NCBI GenBank assembly: GCA_002343505.1
Contig: DDQZ01000019.1
Location: forward strand, 1-64,000
Direction of reading: 5' to 3'
DNA from: Verrucomicrobiaceae bacterium UBA2429
GTDB taxonomy: Bacteria > Verrucomicrobiota > Verrucomicrobiia > Verrucomicrobiales > Verrucomicrobiaceae
Length of the DNA stretch: 64,000 nt
The notes under the pieces are model-generated. The model was not told the DNA's origin, ran no database searches, and saw nothing but the letters and a program-made list of their open reading frames with translations. Below are positions 50,319-60,608 of this stretch, piece by piece. Numbering within the stretch: position 1 is the first letter of the stretch; every line of letters begins with the position of its first letter. A program made the position numbers and the translations under genes.

Positions 50319-53300
50319 ATGAACCTGCCCCGATTCGCCTTTGGCGCGCTGCTTTTGCCATCTGTTCTCTCCGCCGCTGACTGGCCGCAGTGGCGCTTTG
50401 ATGCCGGGCGCTCGGCGGCCACGGAGGAGCAACTGCCGGAAAAGCTGGCCCTGGCCTGGGAGCGCGGCTACGGCGCGCGGGAGCAGGTGTGGGATGATCC
50501 GCTGAACCATGACCTGATGTCTTATGACCGCGTCTTTGAACCGGTGGTGCTGGGCAACAAGATGTTCCTCGGCTTCAATGACCGCGACAAGGTGGTGGCG
50601 CTGGATCTGGACACGGGCGCGGAGATGTGGACGTTTTTCACGGGCGGTCCGGTGCGCCTGCCGCCGGCCTGTCATGACGGCAAGGTGGTCTTTGCCAGTG
50701 ACGACGGTTTTTTGTACTGCGTGTCGGCGGATGACGGGAGGTTGTTGTGGTCCTTCCAGGGCGCGCCCTCAGCGCGCAAGGCGCTGGGGAATCGCCGCCT
50801 CGTCTCGGCCTGGCCGGCGCGCGGCGGGCCGGTGATCCGGGATGGCAGGGTCTATTTTGCGGCGAGCATCTGGCCGTTCATGGGCACGTTTCTTTACGCG
50901 CTGGATGTGGAGACGGGGAAGGTGGTGTGGGTGAATGACGGCACGGGCGCGGACTTCATCAAGCAGCCGCACAGCGCGTCGTCTTTCGCAGGTGTGGCGC
51001 CGCAGGGGGCTCTGGTGGCGGTGAAGGACACGCTGCTGGTGCCGGGCGGGCGCTCGGTGCCGGCGGCCTTTGATCTGGCGACTGGCGGGCTGAAGTACTT
51101 CCACCTCAATGACGGCGGCAAGGGCAATGGCGGGGCGTTTGTGATCGCGAACGACGAGTTTTATTTCGTGCATACCCGAGAGCGCGGGGTGCGGGTCTAT
51201 GATTTGAAAACGGGCACGGCGGGCAAGTCGGAGATGAACGAGCCGGTGCTGCACGGCGGACGCTTTTACACGGCGGCTGAGTCCAAGGATAAGAGGCCTG
51301 TGGTGCGCGCGCTGGGCACGAGCGAAAAGGTGTATTGGGAGATCGAGGCGGATGCTTCGGGCGATTTGATCAAGGCGGGCGGCCGCCTTTATGCCGCAGG
51401 CAAGGATAAGCTGACGGCCATCGAGCTGCCGGGGAAGAAGGATGGCAAACCGCGCGTGGCGTGGTCGCTGCCGGTGAAGGGGGAGGTGCGGCGGCTGTTG
51501 GCGGCGAATGGCAGACTCGTCGCGGTGACGCTGGACGGGCGCATCCTGGTGCATGGCGCGGCGAAGGGGCCGGGCGTGATCGCGGAGAGGATGGAGCCCG
51601 CGCCTGAGGTGCCCGCCGCCGCGCGTGAGACGGCGCGGCGGCTGCTGGCGGGTGTGGAGGACAAGGGGGGACACGCTTTGATTTATGGCATGGATGACAG
51701 CGGGCTGGTGGACGCGCTGCTGGCGGAGTCGCAGATGCAGCTCACGGTGGTGGAGCCGGACGCCGCACGGGTGGCAAAGATGCGCCGCGAGTATGACACG
51801 CGCGGGCTTTATGGAAAGCGTGTGACGTTTCATGAGGGCGATGCCGTTTCCTTCCAAGCACCGCCATACATCGCACCGCTGGTGGTGGTCGGCGGTTCGC
51901 AGGCGGAGCGGGTGGGGGACGAGGCGTTCATGCAGGCCGCGTATGCCTCGGTGCGGCCCTATGGCGGGGTGCTGCATGTGGCGGGCGCGCAGGTGAACTT
52001 GAAACCTGGGATGCTGGAGAGCGGTGAAGCCAAAGTTCACGAGACCGGCACCCTTGTGGTACGCGCCGGCGCGCTGCCCGGCGCGGCGGACTGGACGCAT
52101 CAGTATGGGGACATCGGCAACACGGTGAAGTCCGACGACAGCCGCGTGCGCGCGCCGCTGGGCGTGCTGTGGTTCGGCGGCAGCTCGAACCTGGACGTGC
52201 TGCCGCGCCACGGCCACGGCCCGCCGGAGCAGGTGGTGGGCGGGCGGCTTTTCATCGAGGGCATGAACAGCCTCAGCGCGCGCGATGTGTACACGGGCCG
52301 CGTGCTTTGGAAGCATGACTTCGGCGACCTGGGAACCTTTGGCATTTATTACAACGAGACCTACTTCGACGATCCGCTCAACACAGCCTACAACCAAAAG
52401 CACATCCCCGGCGCCAACGGGCGCGGCACGAACTTCGTCGCCACAGCGGACTCTATGTTCATCGCCTTGAAAGGAGAGTGCCAGGTGCTGGACGCGCGCA
52501 CGGGCGCCCTGCGGCGCACGGTGAAACTGCGCGACGACAAAAACGACCCCGCGCAGTGGGCCTACATCGGTGTGCTGGAGGATCTGCTCATCGGCGGGGA
52601 CGATTATGCGCATTTCAGCCTCAAACTGGGCGGGGCGAAGAGCCGCGCGGAGTCGAGCATCGAGGACATGTCAGCCAGCGCTGGACTGGCCGTTTTCGAC
52701 CGGCACACCGGCAAAGCGCTCTGGCGCGTGAAGGCGCGGCACAGCTTTCTCCACAACGGCATCGTGGCCGGCAACGGGCGCATCTACTGCCTCGACAAAC
52801 TCACCAAGCACGCGGAGGACCTGCTGAAGCGGCGCGGGCAGGAGTTGCCCAAGGACTACCGCATCGCCGCCTTCGACGCGCGCACGGGTGAGCTTGTGTG
52901 GCAGCATGAGAAGGACATCTTTGGCACCTGGCTCGGCTACTCCGCGCAGCATGACGTGCTGCTGCAAGCCGGCGCCAAAGCCAGCGATCGTCTCTCCTCC
53001 GAGGTCGGCACCGGCATGGCGGCGTATCAGGGAGCGGATGGCAAAGTGCGCTGGAGTGACTTGAAGCGCGAGCACACCGGCCCGTGCATCCTGCACAATG
53101 AATTGATCCTCACCGGAGCCAACTCCTACTCCAGCAGCGGCGGCGCCTTCAACCTGCTCACCGGCGAGCCGCATCTCGTGCTCAACCCGCTCACCGGCAA
53201 GATGGAGCCCTGGCGGCTGAACCGCACCTATGGCTGCAACACCATCATCGCCAGCGAGCACCTGCTCACCTACCGCAGCGGCGCGGCGGGTTTTTATGAT

Positions 53301-54176
53301 CTGGAAAGCATGAGCGGCACGGGCAACCTGGGCGGCTTCAAAAGCGGCTGCACCTCGAACCTCGTCGTGGCCAACGGCGTGCTCAACGCGCCCGACTACA
53401 CCCGCACCTGCTCCTGCGCGTATCAAAATCAAACCTCGCTGGCGCTCATCCACATGCCGGACATGGAGATGTGGACCTACAGCCAGTTCGGCCTCGACGG
53501 CGACCAGGGCGACCGCGTCCTGCGCGCCGGCATCAATTTCGGCGCGCCCGGCAACCGCCGCGCCAGCGACGGCACGCTCTGGCTGGAGCATCCGCACGCC
53601 GGCGACGGCAACGCGCCGCGCCTCGGTGTGGAGGGTCTCGCCGACAGCGCCACTTATTTCCGCCGCCACAGCTCGCAGGCCGGCGCCGGGGAGAGCCAGC
53701 CCTGGATCGCTGCCTCCGGTCTCACCGGAGAAGGTGAAATCGTCATCATCCCATCTTTGATGAAGCCGCTGCTGGTCAAGCCGGTGAAAAAGTCCGACGA
53801 CGATGAAGACAAGCCCTCCAAGGACAAAAAGAGCGAAAGCAAACCCGTGTCGGAACCTCCGAAGCCCGCGCCTCTGGTGCGGAAGGATTACCCGGTGCTC
53901 CGCCACACCGTGCGCCTGCACTTCGCCGACCCCGGCGCTCTGCCAGTGGGCGAGCGCGTGTTCAGCGTCGCCATCCAGGGCAAAACCGTGCTGGAGAACT
54001 TCGACATCGCCCGCGAGTCCAAGACACCCGGCGCCACGCTGGTGCGCGAATTCCCCGGCATCGAGATCGGCGGCGAACTGCGCATCCGCCTCAGCGCCAC
54101 CCCAGGATCCAAGGCCCCGCCGGTGCTGTGCGGCGTGGAGTTCCTCGCCGACACGAAGGTGGGCAGCCGGGAGTGA
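50319..54176 (+). CDS. Giant exported PQQ-like beta-propeller protein with embedded methyltransferase-like region
   Basis: A 1285-residue exported protein; signal peptide MNLPRFAFGALLLPSVLSA. The first 430 residues have PQQ-propeller repeats (DRDKVVALDLDTGAEMWTFF, DGFLYCVSADDGRLLWSF, VETGKVVWVNDG). Residues 445-560 look like a Rossmann methyltransferase-like insert (GGHALIYGMDDSGLVDALLA, LTVVEPDAARVAKMRREYD, VTFHEGDAVSF). Propeller repeats then resume (NSLSARDVYTGRVLWKHDFG, AAFDARTGELVWQHEKD). A C-terminal beta-domain (VLRHTVRLHFADPGALPVGE) resembles malectin-like carbohydrate-binding folds. The family is known from Verrucomicrobia and Planctomycetes; the insert probably does not methylate DNA or RNA given its export. 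It starts at ATG 50319. Confidence 0.85.
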   Translation: MNLPRFAFGALLLPSVLSAADWPQWRFDAGRSAATEEQLPEKLALAWERGYGAREQVWDDPLNHDLMSYDRVFEPVVLGNKMFLGFNDRDKVVALDLDTGAEMWTFFTGGPVRLPPACHDGKVVFASDDGFLYCVSADDGRLLWSFQGAPSARKALGNRRLVSAWPARGGPVIRDGRVYFAASIWPFMGTFLYALDVETGKVVWVNDGTGADFIKQPHSASSFAGVAPQGALVAVKDTLLVPGGRSVPAAFDLATGGLKYFHLNDGGKGNGGAFVIANDEFYFVHTRERGVRVYDLKTGTAGKSEMNEPVLHGGRFYTAAESKDKRPVVRALGTSEKVYWEIEADASGDLIKAGGRLYAAGKDKLTAIELPGKKDGKPRVAWSLPVKGEVRRLLAANGRLVAVTLDGRILVHGAAKGPGVIAERMEPAPEVPAAARETARRLLAGVEDKGGHALIYGMDDSGLVDALLAESQMQLTVVEPDAARVAKMRREYDTRGLYGKRVTFHEGDAVSFQAPPYIAPLVVVGGSQAERVGDEAFMQAAYASVRPYGGVLHVAGAQVNLKPGMLESGEAKVHETGTLVVRAGALPGAADWTHQYGDIGNTVKSDDSRVRAPLGVLWFGGSSNLDVLPRHGHGPPEQVVGGRLFIEGMNSLSARDVYTGRVLWKHDFGDLGTFGIYYNETYFDDPLNTAYNQKHIPGANGRGTNFVATADSMFIALKGECQVLDARTGALRRTVKLRDDKNDPAQWAYIGVLEDLLIGGDDYAHFSLKLGGAKSRAESSIEDMSASAGLAVFDRHTGKALWRVKARHSFLHNGIVAGNGRIYCLDKLTKHAEDLLKRRGQELPKDYRIAAFDARTGELVWQHEKDIFGTWLGYSAQHDVLLQAGAKASDRLSSEVGTGMAAYQGADGKVRWSDLKREHTGPCILHNELILTGANSYSSSGGAFNLLTGEPHLVLNPLTGKMEPWRLNRTYGCNTIIASEHLLTYRSGAAGFYDLESMSGTGNLGGFKSGCTSNLVVANGVLNAPDYTRTCSCAYQNQTSLALIHMPDMEMWTYSQFGLDGDQGDRVLRAGINFGAPGNRRASDGTLWLEHPHAGDGNAPRLGVEGLADSATYFRRHSSQAGAGESQPWIAASGLTGEGEIVIIPSLMKPLLVKPVKKSDDDEDKPSKDKKSESKPVSEPPKPAPLVRKDYPVLRHTVRLHFADPGALPVGERVFSVAIQGKTVLENFDIARESKTPGATLVREFPGIEIGGELRIRLSATPGSKAPPVLCGVEFLADTKVGSRE

Positions 54177-54354
54177 CGCCCGGCTTCGAAAATACTTTGC
54201 ATGAGTTGAACTTCGGCCTTGCGCATTCAGGGCCAAATTTGGCGCAGAGATTTGAGAAAAAAGTCTTGCTCCTTTGATGTGAAATGCCGCAATGTCTCCA
54301 CCAGCACTTCGGTAATTGTTCCAATTCCGTAATTCAATTCGTCCCCCCCATCCC

Positions 54355-57300
54355 ATGAAACCGAGCCTAACCACCCTCGCTGCCAAGTTGCGCGGCAAGC
54401 AAAATTATCTGCTGCCCTTGCTGGCGGCGGCACTCGCGATTCCGTTTTTACAGCGAGACAACGCGCTGGATTCCAGCGAGGAAGACAGCCAGGCATTGTC
54501 ACCAAACGCTTCGGAGTCATCGCGGGATCTTTCGGCATCTTCTTTGCAGAGGACCACCACGGAGGAAGCTTCTGCGGCACGGATGGATGAGAAGCTCTCC
54601 GTGTGGGAGGCTTTCCAAAAGGCGTCCCACGAGGTGCAGCTTGTGGATGCCGCCGCTGCGGAACTCCCGGAAAACAAGGGTGTGCGCTTTTTCGCGGCCA
54701 ACCCGCGCCAGCACATGACCGCGCGCTTTATGGATGACGGCGTCAGGCTGCAGTCCGGTCTCGGTGGAGACTGGCAGGCGACTGTCGCCGCCGCCGCCGT
54801 GGGACGCGGTGGCCGGATGACATCTGTCGAGCGCGCCGGCGCGCCTTCCGCCGCTGGCGAGACGGTGAATTATGAAATGAGCGGCGTGACGGAATGGTAC
54901 AAAAACAAGCCTGAGGGCATCGAGCACGGCTTTACCATCAACGAGGCGCCCCAGGTTGGCGCCGGTGGCGAGTTGCGGGTGGATGTCTCTGTGAGCGGCT
55001 TGAGCGCGAAGAACCATGAAAGCGGCATCGAGCTGCGGAACGCCGGAGGCGAGCCTGTGCTGGGCTATGACAAACTCAAAGTCTGGGACGCCACCGGCAG
55101 GGAGCTGCCTTCCCGTATGACGGCGGTCGCGGACACCATCTCCATCCTCGTCGCGGATGCCGGCGCGGTTTATCCGGTGACCATTGACCCCGTTTTCACC
55201 TCCTATGAAGCCAAGCTGGAGATCGGCGAGTTGGAGTGCGGCAAACCGGGCGACTTCCTCGGCCACTCCGTGGGCATTTTCGGCGATCTGGCCGCTGTCG
55301 GCGCGCCGGGGGATGACAGCCTGCTGGGGACCGATGTCGGCGCGGCTTATGTCTTCGAGCGCTCAGACACCACCTGGAGCATCGCGGCCAAACTGAAGGC
55401 TGTGGATGGCGCGAATGGTGACCGCATGGGCGGCTCCATCGCCGTTGGCGACGGCTTTGTGCTGGTGGGAGCGCGCCTGGCGGATTTAAAAAACAAGCCT
55501 GACGCCGGCGCGGTGTATGCCTTCACCAAGCGCATGGGAATGTGGATGCAGACCTCGAAACTGACTGCCAAAGACGCCGTCTCCGGGGACTGGTTTGGCG
55601 AGAGCTTGGCGGTGGACGGCGACACGGCGGTCATCGGCGCGCCCAATTTCGTCAACAATCGCGGCGCGGCTTATATTTTTGCCCGCGCGGGAGCCTCCTG
55701 GAAGCAGGTCACACGCCTGCTGGCCGCAGGCGGTGTCTCGAACGACCGTTTTGGCGAGTCGGTGGACATCAAGGGCAACACCGCGCTGGTGGGCGCGACA
55801 GGGCAGGGTGGCAAGGGCGCGGCTTATGTCTTCGGTTTCAACGGCACGGTCTGGTCCCAACTGCAAATGCTCAGCGACACCGGCGGCGCCACTGGTGATT
55901 TCTTTGGCGACGCCGTGGGACTCGCACTGGATTGCGCGGTCGTCGGCGCTCCAGGCAGAAGCAGCAGCACAGGCGCGGCATTTCTATTCACGAAAAGCGG
56001 CATGACTTGGTCATCCTCGCCGGTGCAAACGTTGACCGCCGGGGATGGCGCGGCAGGCGACATGTTTGGCAGGTCAATTTCCCAATACGGCAAGCTGGCC
56101 TTGATCGGCGCGCCTGGGGCGACGGTCAGCAGCACCGAGGATCGCGGCGCGGCTTATCTTTTCGGCCCGGAGAGCACTGCCACATGGGTGCAGCAGAGCA
56201 AACTCACCGCTCCAAGCGGAGTCGCGGGCGACTGGTTTGGAGGTTCGGTGGCCCTGCACCAGACCACGGCGGTTGTCGGAGCCTTCCAGGCTGACGCTCC
56301 GGGTTGGGATGGCGGTATTGTGGTGGATCTCGGCTGCGCGCACGTCTTCCGCGTCTTCTCCTCATCCTCGCCGAAGGTTGTCATCAAAGAAACAAGCAAC
56401 ATTGAGGAGGAGGACGCCGAGGATGTCGAAAATGGCGATACTTTGAATTTCGGCACAGTGCTGCTTGGTTTGAATTCAAGCCGTGTCTATGTGATTCGCA
56501 ATCTAGGCAACCAGCCATTGCTGAACTTGAAGGCGGTCATCACCGGCGGCAACGCCAACCAGTTCAGCATCGTCAAAGCCCCGCCCTCCTCTCTCGAACC
56601 GGGCGAGTCCTTCGAGATGGAGCTGGTTTTCACCCCCACCAGCACCGGGTCGAAGCAGAGCACGCTGCGCATCACCAGCAATGACACCAGTGCAGCCACG
56701 GTGGATGTGACATTGCTGGGTGTCGGTGATGATGCTGAAGAGCCGGAGGTGGATGACCCGGACGATCAAATTGTTGCAGTTGGCTCCCAGGCGCGCTTCG
56801 AAGTCAGAGCTGGCGGCAGCCCGACACCCAGTCTGCAATGGCGGAAGAACAACGCCAAGATCAACAACAAGACATCTTCCGTGCTGTCCTTCCGCGCGGC
56901 TCTGACTGACGCCGGCAAATATGATGTGGAGGCAAAAAGCAAGGGTGGCACTGCCATATCCGCGCCGGCTTACCTCGCCGTGGTTGACACTACGGAAACA
57001 AACCTTTGCCTGCCTTCCGGCGGCAAGGCGGTCATGAAGGTGACCGCAGCCGGGACGAATCTGTCCTTCACCTGGTTCAAGGGCACGACGCAGATCATTC
57101 AAAACAGCCGCATCACCGTGTCGGCGGATGGCAAGACGCTTACCATCAACGACTTGGTGCCGGGTGACAACGGTCTCTATCGCTGCGCGGTCTCCGGCCC
57201 TGGCGGCTCGTTGTTTGGAGGCATTCATTACCTGACCGTCGTCACCGGCGCTCCGCAGATGTCGCAATTCAGCCTTCCGGACGGGCATGTCAGTTGCCCC

Positions 57301-59799
57301 TACAACTTCCAGGTTCCCTTCAATTCCTCCTCCGACTTCAAACCCACCAAGTTCACAGCCACTGGTCTCCCCAAGGACTTGGTTATTGACCCCATGACCG
57401 GGCGCATCACCGGCATACCCGCCGGTCCTGGCGGCACCACCCACTCAGTGAAAATCACTGCGATGAACGCCAAGGGCAGCACCGTGGTGAACACCTCCAT
57501 TTACATCCACCCGCTGCCATGCGGAGTCGCGGGCAAGTTCAAAGGTATCGTCAAACGCGATGGCGGTCTCAATGGCGGCTTTGGCGGCATGATTGACATG
57601 GACATCAACAGCTCGGCCAGCATCTCAGGCGTTCTGACGCTCGGCGCTGACAAATATCCCTTCACCAGCTCCCTCTCGTGCCCCTCCCAGTCCATGGGCG
57701 CCTTTGGCAGCATCACCGTCGAGCGCAAGGGGCTGCCTTCGTTGTCCATCAGCTTCCACATCAACCTTTCCACAGGCACTCTCACCGGGACGATCCTGGA
57801 TTCCTCCAATACGATGTGGACGTTTGCGATTGTCGCAGGCGGCGCCTTTCAGGCGGGCAGTGTGGACGGCATGAACACGGCGGCGCGCTTCAACTGTCCC
57901 TACGGCCTCACCAAGGACAAGTTTGGCAACATTTATGTGGCAGACTCTGCCAATCATGTGATCCGCCGGTTCTCGCCCTCCGGCCAGGTTCTCACCTTCG
58001 CTGGCGTTGCCGGCATGTCCGGACTGGCAAACGGGTGCGAATCCGAGGTGCGCTTCAACTCTCCCCTGGGAGTGGCTGCCGATGCCATGGGCTTCATTTA
58101 TGTGGCTGACACCGGCAACCGTGTCGTGCGCAAGATCACGCCGGAGGGCAAGGTCTCCACGCTGGCAGGATCGGGTGCCTCTGGCGTCGCCGACGGCACC
58201 GGTTCCAGCGCCTCGTTTGTCGCGCCCACCGGCATTTTCGTGGCCTCTGATGGCGCCATTTACGTCACCGACGCCGACGCGCACAATATTCGCAAAATCA
58301 CCCCTGACGGCGTGGTCACCACCCTGGCGGGCAAGGCGAACGTGAGCGGGGCCAAAAACGGCACGGGAACGGCCGCCGAGTTTTACAGTCCGAAGGGAGT
58401 CACCGAAGTCAGCCCCGGCATTCTGGTCGTCGCCGACACCAGCAACAACTGCCTGCGCCGGATCATCATCAAAACACGTGCTGTGACCACCTTCGCGGGT
58501 GGTCTCGGTGTGGGTGGTGACGCGGATGGCAAGGTGGTCAACGCGCGCTTCTGGTATCCCACAGGTGTCACTGCGGACGCCGCCGGCAATGTCTATGTGG
58601 CCGACACCGGCAACGGCACGGTGCGCCGGGTCAGCAGGCATGGCGTCGTCACCACCATCACCGATTCCTGCGATTGTGAAAGACCGCGGACAGCCGGTCT
58701 GGCGGGTGACGGGCACCACGAAAACAGCATTTCCCAGGAACCCTATGGTTGCTGTCTGTCCTGCCACCAGTATTCGCCATTCTACCAGCCTGTGGGCATT
58801 GTGCTGTCTGGTAAAAATCTGGTCGTGTCCGACTGCTATATGCATGTGCTGCAGGCGGGGTTCGCGGAGTCCGCTTGCGACGTGGATTTCGAGGCTTGGA
58901 GAAACCCGTGGGGCAACGACCCTTATCCGCAGCAGTCCATGACGACCATGACGACACCGTATCCTTGCTTCAACCCGCCCGCGTCGTCCTATGCCGGCAC
59001 CTACAACTTCATTCTGGAGCCTTGCGACGACTACTATGACAACTCTCTCACTCCTGCTGTCTTGATGGGGGCGTCCATTCCCCAAGGCAACGGTGTGGGG
59101 ATGCTTACCGTGAACAGCAACGGCACCGTCAATTGCACAGCCACTCTGGCGGACGGGACGACAGTCACCGGCAGCAGCATCCTCGGCGGAGTGTATTACA
59201 GCAGCTCGGGTTATGTGCCGCTGCACTTCATGCTCTACAAAAACACCGGCTCCGTCCAGGGCGTTCACATCATCTCCTACAACTACCCCAATGACAATCT
59301 GGGCCACCAGCCGCAGACGCCGAGTTCCCCCAGCAACTATGTGGACGGTTGCATGGACTGGATGAAAATCTCCCAGCTTCCTCCGGCCGGCAAAAACTAC
59401 CCCGAAGGCTTCCCCCTGCATGGTTTGCAGGTCATTGGCGAGCAATATGACTCCAACAGCTACGCGAACCTGGTCGGCAGCTTCTTCAACAGCGGCTCCA
59501 ACAACGCCTTGCTCGAATTTTTCCAGGGAGGCCTGAGCCCGGAGATTTCAAAAATCTTCACCTTCAACGCCAACAGCACCGCCACCATGCCCGACAGCTC
59601 GGTCAGCTTCAGCTTTAACAAGGCCAATGGCAAATTCAGCGGTACCTTCAAGCATGGCAGTCCGCAAATGACCACCAGCTACCAGGGCGTCTTCCTGCGG
59701 CGCATCTATTCCGGCGGAGGCTTCTTCCTCCATGATCTCGGCTCGCTCATCCTCTCCGGCCAGGCATGGTTTGGGCCATACTACTCCTTCCCCGATTGA
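54355..59799 (+). CDS. Giant surface protein with FG-GAP, ASPM/SPD-2/Hydin, Ig-like and NHL repeats
   Basis: An 1814-residue protein with an N-terminal export signal (NYLLPLLAAALAIPFL, residues 17-32). Residues 285-660 hold about seven FG-GAP repeats (VGIFGDLAAVGAPGDDS, GAAYVFERS, IAVGDGFVLVGA). Residues 695-790 form an ASPM/SPD-2/Hydin-type domain (FGTVLLGLNSSRVYVIRNLG). Then come Ig-like and putative Ig (He_PIG) domains to about 1050, and NHL propeller repeats at 1170-1445 (PYGLTKDKFGNIYVADSANH, GVAADAMGFIYVADTGNRVV). The C-terminal 350 residues are not assigned and are Asn/Gly rich. It is probably an extracellular adhesin or scaffold. No sorting domain is obvious. Ends before a terminator. 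Confidence 0.85.
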   Translation: MKPSLTTLAAKLRGKQNYLLPLLAAALAIPFLQRDNALDSSEEDSQALSPNASESSRDLSASSLQRTTTEEASAARMDEKLSVWEAFQKASHEVQLVDAAAAELPENKGVRFFAANPRQHMTARFMDDGVRLQSGLGGDWQATVAAAAVGRGGRMTSVERAGAPSAAGETVNYEMSGVTEWYKNKPEGIEHGFTINEAPQVGAGGELRVDVSVSGLSAKNHESGIELRNAGGEPVLGYDKLKVWDATGRELPSRMTAVADTISILVADAGAVYPVTIDPVFTSYEAKLEIGELECGKPGDFLGHSVGIFGDLAAVGAPGDDSLLGTDVGAAYVFERSDTTWSIAAKLKAVDGANGDRMGGSIAVGDGFVLVGARLADLKNKPDAGAVYAFTKRMGMWMQTSKLTAKDAVSGDWFGESLAVDGDTAVIGAPNFVNNRGAAYIFARAGASWKQVTRLLAAGGVSNDRFGESVDIKGNTALVGATGQGGKGAAYVFGFNGTVWSQLQMLSDTGGATGDFFGDAVGLALDCAVVGAPGRSSSTGAAFLFTKSGMTWSSSPVQTLTAGDGAAGDMFGRSISQYGKLALIGAPGATVSSTEDRGAAYLFGPESTATWVQQSKLTAPSGVAGDWFGGSVALHQTTAVVGAFQADAPGWDGGIVVDLGCAHVFRVFSSSSPKVVIKETSNIEEEDAEDVENGDTLNFGTVLLGLNSSRVYVIRNLGNQPLLNLKAVITGGNANQFSIVKAPPSSLEPGESFEMELVFTPTSTGSKQSTLRITSNDTSAATVDVTLLGVGDDAEEPEVDDPDDQIVAVGSQARFEVRAGGSPTPSLQWRKNNAKINNKTSSVLSFRAALTDAGKYDVEAKSKGGTAISAPAYLAVVDTTETNLCLPSGGKAVMKVTAAGTNLSFTWFKGTTQIIQNSRITVSADGKTLTINDLVPGDNGLYRCAVSGPGGSLFGGIHYLTVVTGAPQMSQFSLPDGHVSCPYNFQVPFNSSSDFKPTKFTATGLPKDLVIDPMTGRITGIPAGPGGTTHSVKITAMNAKGSTVVNTSIYIHPLPCGVAGKFKGIVKRDGGLNGGFGGMIDMDINSSASISGVLTLGADKYPFTSSLSCPSQSMGAFGSITVERKGLPSLSISFHINLSTGTLTGTILDSSNTMWTFAIVAGGAFQAGSVDGMNTAARFNCPYGLTKDKFGNIYVADSANHVIRRFSPSGQVLTFAGVAGMSGLANGCESEVRFNSPLGVAADAMGFIYVADTGNRVVRKITPEGKVSTLAGSGASGVADGTGSSASFVAPTGIFVASDGAIYVTDADAHNIRKITPDGVVTTLAGKANVSGAKNGTGTAAEFYSPKGVTEVSPGILVVADTSNNCLRRIIIKTRAVTTFAGGLGVGGDADGKVVNARFWYPTGVTADAAGNVYVADTGNGTVRRVSRHGVVTTITDSCDCERPRTAGLAGDGHHENSISQEPYGCCLSCHQYSPFYQPVGIVLSGKNLVVSDCYMHVLQAGFAESACDVDFEAWRNPWGNDPYPQQSMTTMTTPYPCFNPPASSYAGTYNFILEPCDDYYDNSLTPAVLMGASIPQGNGVGMLTVNSNGTVNCTATLADGTTVTGSSILGGVYYSSSGYVPLHFMLYKNTGSVQGVHIISYNYPNDNLGHQPQTPSSPSNYVDGCMDWMKISQLPPAGKNYPEGFPLHGLQVIGEQYDSNSYANLVGSFFNSGSNNALLEFFQGGLSPEISKIFTFNANSTATMPDSSVSFSFNKANGKFSGTFKHGSPQMTTSYQGVFLRRIYSGGGFFLHDLGSLILSGQAWFGPYYSFPD

Positions 59800-59821
59800 G
59801 CGGGTCTTCATGAAGTTGCGG

Positions 59822-59860
59822 ATGGCGGAGCGGGAAACCGCTCCGCCATTTTTATTTTTA
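59822..59860 (+). terminator. Rho-independent terminator before ssb
   Basis: ATGGCGGAGCGG at 59822-59833 and CCGCTCCGCCAT at 59838-59849 form a perfect 12-base stem with a GAAA tetraloop, followed by TTTTTATTTTTA. It ends the giant surface protein transcript 23 bases after its stop codon and separates it from ssb. Confidence 0.95.
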
Positions 59861-59925
59861 CCGGGTGACCTACTTGCCGGAAAAAAGGTTTGCCCATCCG
59901 CCCGGCCTCTGGCTAAGATGCCGTC

Positions 59926-60471
59926 ATGGCCTCTCTCAACAAAGTCATGCTCATCGGCAATCTCACCCGCGATCCGGACGTGAAGTTCACGCCGAAAGGC
60001 AGCGCAGTCTGCGACATTGGCCTTGCCGTCAATCGTGTCTATACAAATGACAATGGCGAGCGCATCGAGGAGGTGACTTTTGTGGATGTGACACTTTGGG
60101 GCAAGACTGCGGAGCTCGCCGGCAAATGGCTCTATAAAGGCCGTCCCGTGTTCATTGAGGGCCGCCTGCAACTCGACACATGGGAGGACAAGCAATCAGG
60201 CCAGAAACGCAGCAAGCTGCGAGTTGTCGGCGAGCAGATGCAGTTCCTCGGCAGCCCGCAGGGCGCCGGTGACCGCTCCGGCGGCGGAGACGAGGGCGGC
60301 TACGGTTCGCCACCCCCGCAGCAGCGCCGCCAGGCTGGAGGGGGAGGCGGCTACCAGCAGCGTCCCGCCGCGCAGCAGAGACCCGCGCCCCAGCAGCGCC
60401 CGGCAGCGGAGGATGACTTTGGAGAGGGACCGATCACTGATGACGTGGATGGTGACGAGATACCCTTTTGA
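59926..60471 (+). CDS. ssb: Single-stranded DNA-binding protein
   Basis: SSB coats single-stranded DNA in replication and repair. The 181-residue protein has the OB-fold core (NKVMLIGNLTRDPDVKFTPK, VTLWGKTAELAGKWLYKGRP, IEGRLQLDTWEDKQSGQKRS), a disordered Gly/Gln/Pro-rich linker (QQRPAAQQRPAPQQRPAA) and the acidic C-terminal tail ending DGDEIPF that recruits partner proteins. It begins at ATG 59926 (MASLNKVM). Confidence 0.97.
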   Translation: MASLNKVMLIGNLTRDPDVKFTPKGSAVCDIGLAVNRVYTNDNGERIEEVTFVDVTLWGKTAELAGKWLYKGRPVFIEGRLQLDTWEDKQSGQKRSKLRVVGEQMQFLGSPQGAGDRSGGGDEGGYGSPPPQQRRQAGGGGGYQQRPAAQQRPAPQQRPAAEDDFGEGPITDDVDGDEIPF

Positions 60472-60608
60472 AGCCGGGCGCCTTGTGGAACGAGCCACGA
60501 TTGCGCAACAATGCGCGTGAATTGGCATGGCACTATGATGAGGGCGGGTGTCCTCGTTGGGAAGTAAAGCGCGCATGTTGCCGCGCGGCAGACCACCTCA
60601 TCCCAGCC

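Noticed and set aside
52671..54398. 575-codon minus-strand frame over the PQQ-propeller gene
   Set aside because: Shadow frame; the real gene on the plus strand is continuous with propeller repeats.
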